Below the pieces are notes generated by a model. It had not been told where the DNA came from and made no database searches. It saw only the letters and a program-made list of their open reading frames with translations. Shown one piece after another: positions 1 to 10,240 of a DNA stretch of 64,000 bases (its first letter is position 1; every line of letters begins with the position of its first letter). Source of the DNA: Eriocheir sinensis (Eukaryota; Arthropoda; Malacostraca; Decapoda; Varunidae). The stretch is taken from the NCBI RefSeq assembly GCF_024679095.1, contig NC_066516.1, positions 23,518,218-23,582,217 of the forward strand. The letters are read 5' to 3'. Both the position numbers and the translations under genes were made by a program.

Positions 1-246
1 CACAGGCAAGTGTTTATAGTGGCGCCATCTTCTCTTGGCTCATGCTGCCCCCCAGAACTCGTTCTTGATTCTTGGACGGTTTCCTGTAGAGTCCGGGTTG
101 ATGGGTGGTCTTCAGGACAGCATGTGGGTAGTTTTAAGCCACTCAGCGGTGACTGAAAAATCCGAGGTGGTAGCGTGGGGATTCGAACTCGTGTCGTCCA
201 TCACGTGGTAAATGTGGACCCAGCACGCTACCACTTCAGCCACTGA
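1..246 (-). mobile_element. tRNA-derived SINE, family A, copy 1 (cut by window edge)
   Basis: Read on the minus strand, this stretch begins with a tRNA-like head. An A-box-like TGGCTGAAGTGG lies at 231-242 and a B-box GAGTTCGAATCCC at 178-190, the internal RNA polymerase III promoter layout of tRNA-derived SINEs. The body runs to the window start and ends with a motif (ATGGCGCCACTATAAACA on the minus strand) that recurs in the copies near 18.4 kb and 57.0 kb. The true 3' end is outside the window. Family membership rests on visual similarity between copies. Confidence 0.75.
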
Positions 247-449
247 GAGAGAGAGAGAGAATGTAATAGAAGTTTCAAAGTTGATGGGTTTTTTGGTGGC
301 TCAGAAGATATGAGGAAAGTGTAATGGTCCTCTGCTTGAAGATGTTAGAGAGAGAGAGAAGGGGGGGTGGGGGGTCTAACACCTTCAAGCAGAGGACCAT
401 GACGCTTTCCTCATGTCTTCTGAGCCGCCATAAAACCCATCAACTTTGA

Positions 450-454
<5 letters not shown>
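247..454. repeat. Foldback element (long inverted repeat)
   Basis: Two arms of about 80-85 bp are inverted copies: 262-349 and 376-454. The shared part includes TTTCAAAGTTGATGGGTTTT and GGTCCTCTGCTTGAAG. They are separated by a 26-bp purine-rich spacer. The outer ends run into (GA)n on the left and (TC)n on the right, which are themselves complementary. It looks like a snap-back MITE; no target duplication could be assigned. Confidence 0.75.

Positions 455-508
<54 letters not shown>
453..508. repeat. (TC)n microsatellite
   Basis: About 28 uninterrupted TC units, directly attached to the outer end of the foldback arm. Confidence 0.95.
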
Positions 509-510
<2 letters not shown>

Positions 511-536
511 TTTCTTCCACAGCCCCCCCCCACTAA

Positions 537-801
537 GGGCCGCTTTCACAGTCACTTTGTTTGTTTTGATCGTTACCAATGGCAGTGATCAACGCTATAG
601 TTCTCCACGTGAAACTGGCCTATGGGGTAGTGGCGGCTGCAGAGGAAGCGAGAGGTGTTGAGAGTATGTGGTGAGGTGCGGGGCTAGGCTAACCCCGCAG
701 CCGCCACTACCCCATCGGCCAGTTTTACATGTAAATACTATAGTGGCGATCGCCGCCATTGGTAACGATCAAAACAAACAAAATTACTGTGAAAGCGGCC
801 C
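537..801. mobile_element. Harbinger-like MITE with ~105-bp terminal inverted repeats
   Basis: The element begins GGGCCGCTTTCACAGT and ends with its exact complement ACTGTGAAAGCGGCCC. The inverted arms stay similar inward for about 105 bp, so nearly the whole 265-bp element is a palindrome. It is flanked on both sides by TAA (534-536 and 802-804), which fits the TWA target duplication of the PIF/Harbinger superfamily. There is no coding capacity, so an autonomous partner would be needed. The superfamily call rests on duplication length and terminus style. Confidence 0.8.
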
Positions 802-935
802 TAAATCTCTCTCTCCACAGTCACACGCCACAGACCCCCACTAAAAGGTATGTATGACCTCAGCTGTAAAGAGAAGTGACATTTTTTATTGTGGCATCCC
901 ACAGTCTGAATCTGGACCTTCTGAGTGTTATGGAT

Positions 936-1117
936 GGACCCCAGACTCCAGAAGGAGAAAAATATAATTAAATAACATGAAGGTCCTGGCAGTGGATTCT
1001 TTCAGGTGTATTTCCTTGACTGACTGTAGGACCAACAGTCAGTCGAGGAAATACACTTGCAAGAATCCATCACCAGGACCTCCATGTTATTTAATCATAT
1101 TTGGAGTCTGGGGTCTC
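936..1117. repeat. Foldback element (inverted repeat, ~85-bp arms)
   Basis: The left arm (936-1026, starting GACCCCAGACTCCA) and right arm (1036-1117) are inverted copies with a loop of about 9 bp. Shared blocks include TTAAATAACATG and GGTCCTGG. It is the third foldback-type structure in the first 1.1 kb. No clear target duplication was found. Confidence 0.75.
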
Positions 1118-1129
1118 TCTACAATTCTG

Positions 1130-2215
1130 CATACATTTGAACTAGTCTAACTGGATCTTTCATTATAATAGTTGAGTAGCTTTGGTCTAAGTTGTAGTGT
1201 ATAACACAACAATAAAGAAAGAATTTGAACCTTTTTTTAATTTTCCCTAAAATACTGTATGAAAGGAAGAAAACTAAGAAAGTATGTCTTGAAAATACAA
1301 TAAGAGTTGACTAACATCCTGCATAAATATGACTGGTTGAGTATGTATAACCTGACTGAGAAGAATCACTGATGCGTTATTGATTAGTGTATGTGCAGAG
1401 GTCACAAACAAGAAAATACAAGGACTGCTTAATTCAGGTAGAAGGGTTAGTAATGGCATCCCCTGTCGCCAGCCTGCCTGTTGTCTCAGAGAAAATGTAA
1501 AGGGGGCAGATAACATTTCAAATTTGCCTATTAAATATGATAGGAGACAATCACAAGGCACCACAGGAAAGCTCATATTTTTCTGCTTATTTCTGTATCC
1601 AAACCAAAGTTTCAGCCTCAGAAAAATTTTAAGATATTTAATATTCTGTAGGGAAAAGTAATATTGCAAAACCAACTTCAGTATAAATGTGTCCTGTTTC
1701 AGTGAATGGAATTGCCATAAACATGCAGAAAACAATGAGCTTTCTCATGATTTTTTTTTATTGTCTAAAAAGTCTAGCTGTAAAACATTTGCAAAAACAT
1801 CATCTTGTATATTTCCTATTGGACAACAGGTTAGGCAACCTCCAGATGGCATCAGCACTGTCCCCCCTTTTGTGAAGTGAGCCATCTTGTATTTGCCTGG
1901 ATTGTGGAGGATGCAACAAGGACTAGACACATTCTGTATGCAAAGTTGGATTTTAAGGGCAGCTACTGAGGCTTTAGCTCCGGTATCTCTTCTTTCAAAC
2001 TGGCTCTGCAATCAGGTTGTAAGTCAAGTCATTGCTGTTCCCTCTAAGATCCAGAGGAAAAACAACATTGATTAAGTGTTGCTCCACTATATGCGGTATC
2101 ACTTCTACTTCCTGCTGTGCCCTACTTTCTACACTATGACACATGGATGCATGATCCTGAAGGCAGGTACAGAGCAGCACACCCTCCCTCTATCCTACTG
2201 CTGAACTTCCTTCTC
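1130..2215 (-). other. AT-rich unique stretch with possible decayed minus-strand coding sequence
   Basis: This is one of the few kilobases free of simple repeats. On the minus strand, two short open frames (1995-2180 and 1745-2011) overlap in different frames and would join by one frameshift into about 140 residues. An AATAAA-like sequence lies at the 3' end on the same strand. No family is recognised. It could be a decayed gene piece, a 3' UTR of an uncaptured gene, or chance. Confidence 0.2.
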
Positions 2216-2221
2216 TACACA

Positions 2222-2345
2222 GCAAAAAAGCTGGAGCCTACTGTGACAGATTAATGGCCATGGCAAAAAAGCTGGAGCCTACTGTGACAGATTAATGGCC
2301 ATGGCAAAAAAGCTGGAGCCTACTGTGACAGATTAATGGCCATGG
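2222..2345. repeat. 41-bp tandem repeat, 3 copies
   Basis: Three near-identical 41-bp units each contain AAGCTGGAGCCTACTGTGAC and end in TTAATGGCCATG. The near identity suggests a recent expansion. Confidence 0.95.
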
Positions 2346-3071
2346 CCAGCTTGGAGGAACAGGGGTGTCCGGTGTCCACAGCAGCAACATTATAACACCA
2401 TTGCTTAACCTACACAATACTAACATGAGAGCAGGCTTATAATAATAAAGTAGTAACTATTGGTGGAGTGAGTCACTCTCCTAATATCTTGACTCCTCTT
2501 ATCTAACATGAAGCCCACCTCATCTCTGCCACTATCAGGTGTTCTTCAAAGGTATCATAGGTAAAGGTACGTTCTTTGGTACTATAAGCGAGGTGTGGTG
2601 GCCAGCGCCCTGGGAGGTAATGATCCTTTATCCATATCCCGTCGTGGCACTTGATTGCCGCAGCGCTGCAGCACGAGGAGGCTTGGCCCTGAAGAGATGG
2701 ACCATGACTGCACAGGAAACAAAAGTGTCATTACTCTCGACCATCAAGGGATAAAATACAAGGTATAATGGATATAAGGGAAATGTAATAAGAGGAAATA
2801 TGTGAATTAAAATTTTTTCATGTTCACAAAACAAATAGGAGAAAGATTAATATGAATTGGATGGTAATAGTAATAAAAAACAAACAAATAAAAATATGTG
2901 GTAAAATGGAAGAATATTGCCAACTCTCAGGCCGGGCCTCTATATGATACCCCGCACAAAGATATTCACACATTTCCTGCCACTGCCCTACAGAACATGA
3001 TATACATTTTTATTCAGTTAAAAAAATACTGCCTACTCTACACCATATAACCTAGACGCTGTGTGCTCTGA

Positions 3072-3072
<1 letters not shown>
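2346..3072. other. No recognised feature
   Basis: Mostly AT-rich sequence with short open frames only. No inverted repeat, tandem array or recognisable domain was seen. Confidence 0.5.

Positions 3073-3139
<67 letters not shown>
3073..3139. repeat. (TC)n microsatellite
   Basis: About 33 TC units, followed after a short pyrimidine stretch by an A run near 3177-3195. Confidence 0.95.
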
Positions 3140-3142
<3 letters not shown>

Positions 3143-3596
3143 TGTCCTCCTGTCTGCCCCTCTCCCCCCCCCCTCAAAAAAAAAAAAAAAAAAAATCACA
3201 CAATTCCAAGTACCCTCGGATGTGGAACGAAAGTAACCGGAAAAAGCTCTGAGGACACTATTTTCATCGTCAACCCTTTTCCTCGGTTTTCTGTAGCCAC
3301 ATTCTCTCTCCGCGGCAGGGTTGGCAGGGTCACGGGGAAGCCTAATCACTGCCTCTTGCTCTAATTACTCCGGACAGGGAATGGTTTGGCGAGACACACA
3401 TTTTTGGGGAGCGCCTTGTTCCCCCTCGCCTGTCCCCTTCCTCTGAGCCCCGACCCATGACTGCGAGGGGGAACGGCAAAGGGAGGGGGGAGGAGGAGGA
3501 GGAGGAAGAGGAGGAGAGAGGGAGAGAGAGAGAGAGAGGGCGGTGTGGAAAAAGGGGGTGGTAGGGGCAGGGGGGGGGCAAGGTAACATTAGCCTA

Positions 3597-3822
3597 GGAC
3601 GTATTATAAGACATTTCGCCGCCTAAGAACACATATTTGACAAGGCTTTCGTAGGAGTTGTGGGCATTTCCAGGGGTTGTTTTATGGCCCTGGTGGCAGT
3701 TTGACCCTTCTTCTGTACCGTGAACCTAAAAAAACACTCATTAGAACCTGATTGATCCCTTCTTTGACTTTTAGAAATAGATGATGTGAGAAGCGAAGGT
3801 GTCTTGTAATACCAGCCAAGAA
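3597..3822. mobile_element. MITE family B, copy 1
   Basis: A dispersed element of about 225 bp found five times in the window (here, 40823, 46046, 55003, 58887). The ends are imperfect inverted repeats: GTATTATAAGACATTTCG on the left, and the complement of the right end reads GTATTACAAGACACCTTCG. The conserved core contains TTTCCAGGGGT and CCTGGTGGCAGTTTGACCCT. This copy has the same orientation as those at 46.0 and 58.9 kb and the opposite one to 40.8 and 55.0 kb. It is non-coding. Confidence 0.7.
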
Positions 3823-3949
3823 ATAATCTATAATTCAGTGTTTAATTTTGTTTTTTATTTTCCAGCATACCAAATCTGTATCAAGACACCTCTCCACCCG
3901 AAACTGACCTCTCCTTTGGCTACTCTTTACTTTTATCTTTTATAGGAGC

Positions 3950-4032
3950 GGCGAGTAGCGGGCTTTTTTTTAATACTCTTTTTATTGCCCTTAAGCCGTG
4001 TCCTCTGATGTAAAAAAAAAAAAAAATACCGA
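3950..4032 (-). mobile_element. SINE family C tail fragment
   Basis: Contains GAGTAGCGGGCTTTTTTTT, a T-rich stretch, TTGCCCTTAAGCCGTGTCC and an A run. The same order of blocks follows the minisatellite at 51.3 kb, where a tRNA-like head is also present. On the minus strand this reads as the tail half of that SINE with its head missing. Confidence 0.5.
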
Positions 4033-4868
4033 GAAAGGGGTGAGTGTTAGCATGTGGGTGTGGGATGTTGGGGGGGGCGGCGCTGGAACTCACCTGGGCC
4101 AGCCTGGAAAAGTTAGGGAACCACTGCTCTAAACTAATTAACGGTCTGCCTATATCAAAGCGGGGCATTGCAAGACATTATATGGACAAGAGTTTTTTTT
4201 TCTATTCAGTTCATCCGCCATTGGGACAAACCTGCAGGAGTGTAGCCTATTATAGTTCCTGTGAAAACGTTGATGATGATGATAATTAGGGCGGTCTGTC
4301 TTGGCGCCGAATCTACTACAAATTAAATATCTTATAAAACTATATAAGCTTAAAATAAAAAACGTGATGAAACCAACACTGATAAAACTATATAAAACCA
4401 GTTAAAAATTAAACCATGATAAAATACAACTATAAAATGCCAATAAAAGCTACAGGAGGTTGAGGACGCCTGGGGAAACGATCAATCCATTAAAACTCGC
4501 ACTGATCACGTATTACTTCAACGTTCTCGGACCAACGTGTATGAGAAAAGTCCTCCTCCTTTTCCTCCGCCTCTTCCTCCCTCAGCGTGACCCTTGCCCC
4601 GCCCCTTCCCTCCCACTCAGCCCCAAACATAAACTCTTGTGATTCCCTTCATAAATCTGTTCGTCTGTCTTCGCCTTCTCTTCCCTCCTTTCCCTTGAGA
4701 ACAGTACTGGTCCGGGCCCGCCTTTTCTTCTTCTTCTTTCCCTTTCCGGTCCTCCAAGCCGTTTTTACTTTTCCCTTTTCTTCTCTTCGTTTCACATCTT
4801 ATTCTTTGTCTTAATCCCTTTCTCCTTCCCGTTTTCTTCTTAGACTTCTCATCCCCCTCATACCCCTC

Positions 4869-4871
<3 letters not shown>
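4033..4871. other. No gene recognised; AT-rich then pyrimidine-rich
   Basis: 4300-4460 is AT-rich with loosely repeated ATAAAACTATA-like words. 4550-4870 is C/T-rich and grades into the next microsatellite. No coding signal was seen. Confidence 0.5.

Positions 4872-4921
<50 letters not shown>
4872..4921. repeat. (TC)n microsatellite
   Basis: About 25 TC units at the end of a pyrimidine-rich stretch. Confidence 0.95.
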
Positions 4922-4923
<2 letters not shown>

Positions 4924-5337
4924 AGTTTCGTTATCTTTATCATTATCACCCTTTTATTGATGTCCTCTTTCATTTTATCTTCTTCCTCTTTCTTCTCTCC
5001 CTCTTCTGTATTTGAAAACGCATCGTGCACTAACCAGCTTAAAATATTTCACCATTTGAGACATCACAGGAGCCTAGCAAGCATTGCCTTGTATCAGCTA
5101 CGGGACATCGGGATTCCTCCTGCAACCATTTCTGGGTCACAACGTATAGTTTGTGAACCACTTGGTCACTCTAAGATGTTTCGCTCACAGGCACGGAGCT
5201 GGTTTTGCTTTCATAGTTGCCCACCGTAAAGGATGGAGTGAAGCAATTCCTTTCTGAAATACCGATGAATCTTGCTCGGTGTTCAAGTCTCCCTCCTGTC
5301 TCGCCGTCCAAATCAGTAAATAATAACTTATAAGAAA

Positions 5338-5844
5338 ATGAACGTTATTCTGAAGCGAGTAAACACGGCAGTTCTTGTCGTCTTCTTCGTGACGCTGGTC
5401 TGCTCCCCGGCTTTGTGGAGCACCGTGTGGCGCGTCAGGATAGACAACATTCTGCAGGAGTGGCAGACCAACGGGCCGCACAACACCATGGTGGGCAGGC
5501 TGTGGAAGGGCCTCGCTGCCGCCGGGTGGCTGGGTCCCCTGCGGCCCAGGCCACCTCGAGATCCACTGCACGATTGTGGGATCCACGCAGGCAAGTTGGT
5601 GCCCACGAGACGGCTGGAGAACTGCCTCAAAACGCAGATCGTAACGGCCTTGCAAGAGCACGAAGACTTAACCAAAAAGTTCCTTCTGGCAATGTTCTGG
5701 ATCGTGTACAACCATCTGCACAACACCGTCATGTACTGGTGGAGGGGGACGTTCGATGACAGGAGACGAGAGGAAAAATCTGTCCCTCGAGACACAGGGG
5801 AGGCTGCTGGGAGGCCTCCCATGAATGACACGCGAACAGAGTAA
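5338..5844 (+). CDS. Small secreted or membrane-associated protein of unknown family
   Basis: A 168-residue open frame with ATG in a favourable context (A at -3) and stop TAA at 5842-5844. An AATAAA follows 143 bases downstream. Third codon positions are clearly G/C-biased (many ctg, ggc, aac, gtg codons) in an AT-rich surround, which supports real coding. The antisense frames of 158 and 173 aa are probably shadows of this bias. Residues 9-22 are strongly hydrophobic after a basic N-terminus (signal peptide or anchor). A second hydrophobic, aromatic-rich segment spans about 115-135. The C-terminal 30 residues are charged and probably disordered. Cysteines at 22, 80 and 96 could allow a disulfide. 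I recognise no family or catalytic motif. Short upstream ATGs at 5175 and 5264 open small frames. It may be a complete single-exon gene or the last exon of a longer one. Confidence 0.5.
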   Translation: MNVILKRVNTAVLVVFFVTLVCSPALWSTVWRVRIDNILQEWQTNGPHNTMVGRLWKGLAAAGWLGPLRPRPPRDPLHDCGIHAGKLVPTRRLENCLKTQIVTALQEHEDLTKKFLLAMFWIVYNHLHNTVMYWWRGTFDDRRREEKSVPRDTGEAAGRPPMNDTRTE

Positions 5845-5987
5845 CTCACACCGTCAGTCTTGTTATTACACTCATAATTTAAGTCTCATATCTTTCTTGG
5901 TCCTTTCTATGATTTGATCTGTAAGGCAGTTGATACCACAATGCACCAAAAACTAAAATGAATGTCACTAAAATCAATATATTTTCC

Positions 5988-5993
5988 AATAAA
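5988..5993 (+). promoter_or_regulatory. Candidate polyadenylation signal AATAAA
   Basis: A perfect AATAAA lies 143 bases after the stop of the 168-aa frame. The sequence is AT-rich, so chance occurrence is possible, but spacing and strand fit a short 3' UTR. Confidence 0.45.
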
Positions 5994-6289
5994 AAAATAA
6001 CCCATCCATTACTAAAAAGCGTATTCCAGATAATTCGTATCGCTCGCTATATTGGCCGCTTTCTAAGAAGGATTATATCATTGTAAGTTTTTTATTGGAT
6101 TTTATCAGAAAGGTGTTTCACTTCGGAACGTAAAACAGCGAAGCCATCCTCAACCTCTTGTATAATACTCTCCCGAGGTGTATCCTTGTGTAATCTTGCC
6201 ACCATCAAAACCACCACCACCACCAACATCGATAACGTCAGCGCGAGAGATCCACACTAGAAGAGGGAAAAAGAGGGTGGGTGGCTATG

Positions 6290-6960
6290 ACATGGGAAAG
6301 TAAGGGTTAGGAAGAGTCAAAGATATGGGAGGGAAATTTGAGAGACTGGAGGGAAAAGGGATGGATGGAGGAGGTTGAAGGGAGAGCGGCCGAGGAAGAG
6401 GAATGCTGATGCGGGGAGAGTTAGGAGTATGGTAGTCGGGAAGAATGACAATAAAAGTGAGAGCAGAAAAGGGACGGAGATGGAGGAGAAAGTTGGAAAG
6501 AGAAAAAGGATGATGGTGGTGTGGGGGAGGTGTCACGGCGAAAGGTAAAGGAGTGCAAAAGGGAGAGAGTGAGGGAGGGGATTGGACGATGGTGAATGGG
6601 AGGTCAGGGAGAGAGGGAAGGAGGTATGATGGTGGAGAGGCAGGGAGTGAGGGAGTGAGGCAAGGAGGGGTGTCAGGGCGAGAAGGAGAGGTGGTGATGA
6701 GTCAGGGGGTGAGGGAGTGAGGCAGGGAGGGGTGTCAGAGTGTGATGGTGAGGCAGGGAGGTAGGGAAGGGTGTCAGGGCGAGAGGAGACGTGTGATGGT
6801 GAGGCAGGGGTGAGGGAGTGAAGCAGGGAGGGTGTCAAGGGGAGAGGGAAGGGGGAAATGTGGTGGTGTGGCAGGGGGCGAGGCAGGGAGGAGGGCAGGG
6901 AGGGTGTCAGGGCGGCGCGGAGTCACTGATGAGGGAGTCACAACACAGCCAAAGCGATCT
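6290..6960. repeat. G/A-rich degenerate tandem repeats
   Basis: Purine-rich + strand with recurring GTGAGGCAGGGAGGG and GGTGTCAGGGCGAGA words at irregular spacing of about 55-70 bp between 6600 and 6910. Open frames on either strand are low-complexity. Confidence 0.7.
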
Positions 6961-6985
6961 GACATATAGCCAACAACTGCGTTCA

Positions 6986-7980
6986 TGTTTTACTCCCTTC
7001 CTCCCTCTCTCCCTCCCTCTCCCCCTTCTCCCTCTCCCTCCTTCTCCCTCCTTCCTCATTCCTTTCTGGTTTTCTATCTTCTGTCTTTCATCCCTCTCGC
7101 CCTCTTCACTTTTACTACCTCAGTTTTTCCTGCAATTAGTGACGAGCTGCCATTGTGTATTTTTTTTCTCTCCCTCTTCCTCTTCCTCTCTTTTCTCTTA
7201 TCTCCCTTTCTTTCATCTTTTTCCTCTTTATTTCACTCACTCTTCTTTTCATTCTTCTTTTTTGTTTATCTTTTCTTTCCACTCCTCTCTCCTATCCTTC
7301 ATTTAACATCCTATATATATTTCGTCCCTTCCCTTTCTTCTTTATACTCTACGTCGAATGCTCAAGTATTTCGACTCCCTCTCTTTGTATAAATATTTAA
7401 CCAATACTCGTTCCCTTTCTCCTCTCCCTTTCTGCTCTTTCTCCTCCTCTTTACTCTCTTTTTCCTCCTGTTCCTCCTTTTTAATTCTCCTTCTCTTCCT
7501 CTTTTCTCCTCCTCCTCCTCCTCCTTCTCTTTGTATAAATATTTAACCAATACTCGTTCCCTTTCTCCTCTCCCTTTCTGCTCTTTCTCCTCCTCTTTAC
7601 TCTCTTTTTGCTCCTGTTCCTCCTTTTTAATTCTCTTTCTCCTCCTCTTCCTCTTTTCTCCTCCTTCTCCTCCTCCTCCTCCTCCCCTTCGATGCTAGGA
7701 AGATCAAGGGGAAGAGCTTGTCTCCCTGTAAATAAACAAATAATTAGTTACTTTGTCTCGGGGGATAGTTTTTTTTTGTTACTATTTTTTTGGGGGGGTT
7801 TAACATTTATGGATTTTTTTTGTCTATATTCTTGTTTTATTTACTTACTTGTTTTTCTTTCTTTCTCTCTTTTTCTTTTTCTTCTCTTTCCCTTCTCTTA
7901 ATTTTCTTTCTTTCTTTCTTTCTTTTTTTTTCTTTCTTTTCGTTCGTTCGTTCGTCCGTTCATCCGTTCGTTCTTTTGAG
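6986..7980. repeat. Long polypyrimidine tract
   Basis: The + strand is almost entirely C and T over large parts of this kilobase, switching abruptly from purine-rich sequence near 6985. It gives long Ser/Pro/Phe/Leu open frames that are compositional artefacts. TTTC and TTCG tetranucleotide runs lie at about 7908-7970. Confidence 0.85.
7381..7675. repeat. 146-bp tandem duplication
   Basis: CTCTTTGTATAAATATTTAA occurs at 7381 and again at 7527, and the pyrimidine-rich sequence after each copy matches for about 146 bp. Two near-identical units. Confidence 0.9.
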
Positions 7981-8194
7981 CAACACCATTCACCACCACC
8001 ACCACCACCACCACCTGCCCAACCACCACCACCACCACCCGTCCCCCTCCTCACAACCACTCACTATACCCACTCATCACCATCACGGTCACCATAACAA
8101 TAATTCGAGCAGCGGGAGACGCCCTAACATACTATTATAGCGTGGTATTCGTAAACAGCGAGGGAGGAGAGGAACGCCACCAAGCTTCAGACCT
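7981..8194. repeat. CAC/CCA trinucleotide-rich stretch
   Basis: 7990-8085 is built from imperfect CAC repeats that read as His- or Pro-rich frames. The remainder, to 8194, shows no feature. Confidence 0.7.
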
Positions 8195-9142
8195 TTGTGA
8201 TACGCTCTCTTCCTTTCCTCCCTCCTTCCTCTCTTCTTCTTTTCTCCTTTCTTACTCTTTCCCCAACTCTCCCTTCTCTCCTTTAGTTTGTTTGCTACCT
8301 CCCTTATCTCCTTCCTTCGCCTTTTACTTTTTCCTTCTCTTCCATTCTTCCCTCCTTTCCTCTCTTCTCTCCTTCCTTTTCTCTCATTTAAATCCCTTTG
8401 CAATTTTTTTCCTCTCTCCTCTACTCTCCCTTCTCTGCTTCAGTTTCCTTCTTCTCCCTTTTCCATTACTTCTTCCTTCTCTTGCACTTTCTCCCTTCCT
8501 TATTCCTCCCTTTTCCTCCCTATCTCCTTACCTCTTTATTTTCTCGCGCTTTCTCCCTTTTCTTCTTTATTCTCCTTTCTGTTCTCCTTCCCTCTATCTC
8601 TTTGCTTTCTTCATTAATTATTTTTATCCACATTTTTTTGCTTCCTCCTTCATTTCCCTCCCTTTTCCTATTTCCTTGTTCCCTCCCTTACTTTAATTCT
8701 TCTCCCTCTCCTTTTCTTTGCTCCATCCCTCCTTTCCCTCCCTCTTCCTATTTCCTTGTTCCCTCCCTTACTTTAATTCTTCTCCCTCTCCTTTTCTTTG
8801 CTCCCTCTCTCCTCCTCCTTTACTTTCTTATTTGCTCTCTTTTCTCTTCCTCATTTTCTTTCCTCCCTCTCTTCCTTTCTTTCTTCTTATTTTCTTATCC
8901 ACTTTCTTCTCTCGCACGGTCTCTCTCCTATTCTTTCCTTCCTCTCCTCCATTTCTTTCCTTGCTCAGTTACTTTCCTGTCTCCTTCTTCTTTGTTGCTC
9001 CCTCATCTTCCTTTTCTCTATTTCCTTACTTCTTCCTTCTCTCGCCCTTTCTCCCTCCTTATTTTCCTTCCTCCCTATTTCTTTGTTGGCTCCGTTACTC
9101 TCTCTTCTTCCTCCTTATCTTTGCTTCCTCCCTCATATCCAA

Positions 9143-9191
<49 letters not shown>
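8195..9191. repeat. Polypyrimidine tract ending in (TC)n(CA)n
   Basis: Nearly 1 kb of C/T on the + strand. It closes with about 14 TC units (9142-9169) followed by about 11 CA units. The 266-aa open frame here is Ser/Leu/Phe-rich with no domain and is judged non-coding. Confidence 0.9.
8641..8800. repeat. 80-bp tandem duplication
   Basis: TTTCCTTGTTCCCTCCCTTA occurs at 8671 and 8751. The surrounding 80 bp are almost identical. Confidence 0.9.
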
Positions 9192-9243
9192 TCATTAAAC
9201 TAGCTTATGGAATGTGATTGAACCGAACGGAATGTAATAATGT

Positions 9244-9245
<2 letters not shown>

Positions 9246-9281
<36 letters not shown>
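9246..9281. repeat. (TC)n microsatellite
   Basis: About 18 TC units. Confidence 0.95.
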
Positions 9282-9283
<2 letters not shown>

Positions 9284-9619
9284 CCCCTACCGGCGCCAGT
9301 CCTTCACCTTTCAGAGTACAAGTAAACTGTCAAGGGTCGGCCGATACTTCCTTATTGGACGAAAAACTACAAATAACAAAATACCAAAAACTACGGTCCG
9401 CCCGGTTTTTCAGTGGAGTCAGACGGGTGAGAAGGTTAGTAAGGGTTAGTTAGGGTAGTTAGGGTTAAGGCGCCCTCCTGAGAAGCGAGTCACGTTATGT
9501 TTTGGTCTTTCTCATTATTCACTAGACTTAAAAACACCTTGATATTTGAATGAGGTGATTTTAAAAGGTGGAATATCTATAAGAAGGAATGATTATGTTT
9601 TATCTCTCAACTAAAGACC
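9282..9619. other. No recognised feature
   Basis: Mixed-composition sequence. A short GTTAGGGTAGTTAGGG word near 9447 resembles telomeric motifs but is too short to call. Confidence 0.5.
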
Positions 9620-10240
9620 TGCACTTCTCTGCCTCCTTTTCTTTGCCTCCTCCTTCAGTTTTTTATCTTCTCTCTTTTCTTCTTTTGTTTCTTCTTTCAT
9701 TTCCCTCCTTCTCCCTTTTTCCCTCCTTCTTCCTTTCATTTCCCTCCTTCTCCCTTTTTCCCTCCTTCTCCCTTTCATTTCCCTCCTTCTCCCTTTTTCT
9801 TTGCTCCTTCGTTACTATTTTTTCTTTTTTCTTCTTTTGCTTCTTCTCTCATTTCCCTCCTTCTCCCTTTTTCCCTTCTTCTCCCTTTCATTTCTATCCT
9901 TCTTCCTTTTTCTTTGCTTCCTTCGTTACTATTTTTTCTTTTTTCTTCTTTTGCTTCTTCTTTCATTTCCCTCCTTCTCCAATTTTCTTTGCTTCCTTCG
10001 TTACCATCCTCTCTCTTTTCATCTTTTTTTGCTTTCTCTGTCATTTCCATCCTTTTCCCTTTTCTTTGTTCCATTCGTTACTATCTTCTTTTTCTCTTCT
10101 TATTCGCTTTCTCCTTCATTTTCATCCCTTCCCTTATTTCTTTGCTCCTTTCTTACTCTCTTCTTTCTCCTCTTTCATTTTTTGCTTTCTCCCTCTCTCT
10201 CTCCCTCTTCCTATTCCTTTACTTCCTCCGTTTCTTTTAG
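9620..10240. repeat. Polypyrimidine tract with imperfect internal repeats
   Basis: C/T-rich with recurring TTTCATTTCCCTCCTTCTCC and CTTCGTTACTATTTTTTC words. The 224-aa + frame over it is Ser/Phe/Leu-rich and judged non-coding. Confidence 0.85.

Noticed and set aside
4080..4140. Phrase AGGGAACCACTGCTCTA that resembles mammalian hAT MITE ends
   Set aside because: No matching opposite end and only one short match; coincidence or a distant relic cannot be separated.
8398..9198. A 266-codon + frame
   Set aside because: It is Ser/Leu/Phe/Pro-only, from a polypyrimidine tract; no domain and no codon bias beyond composition.
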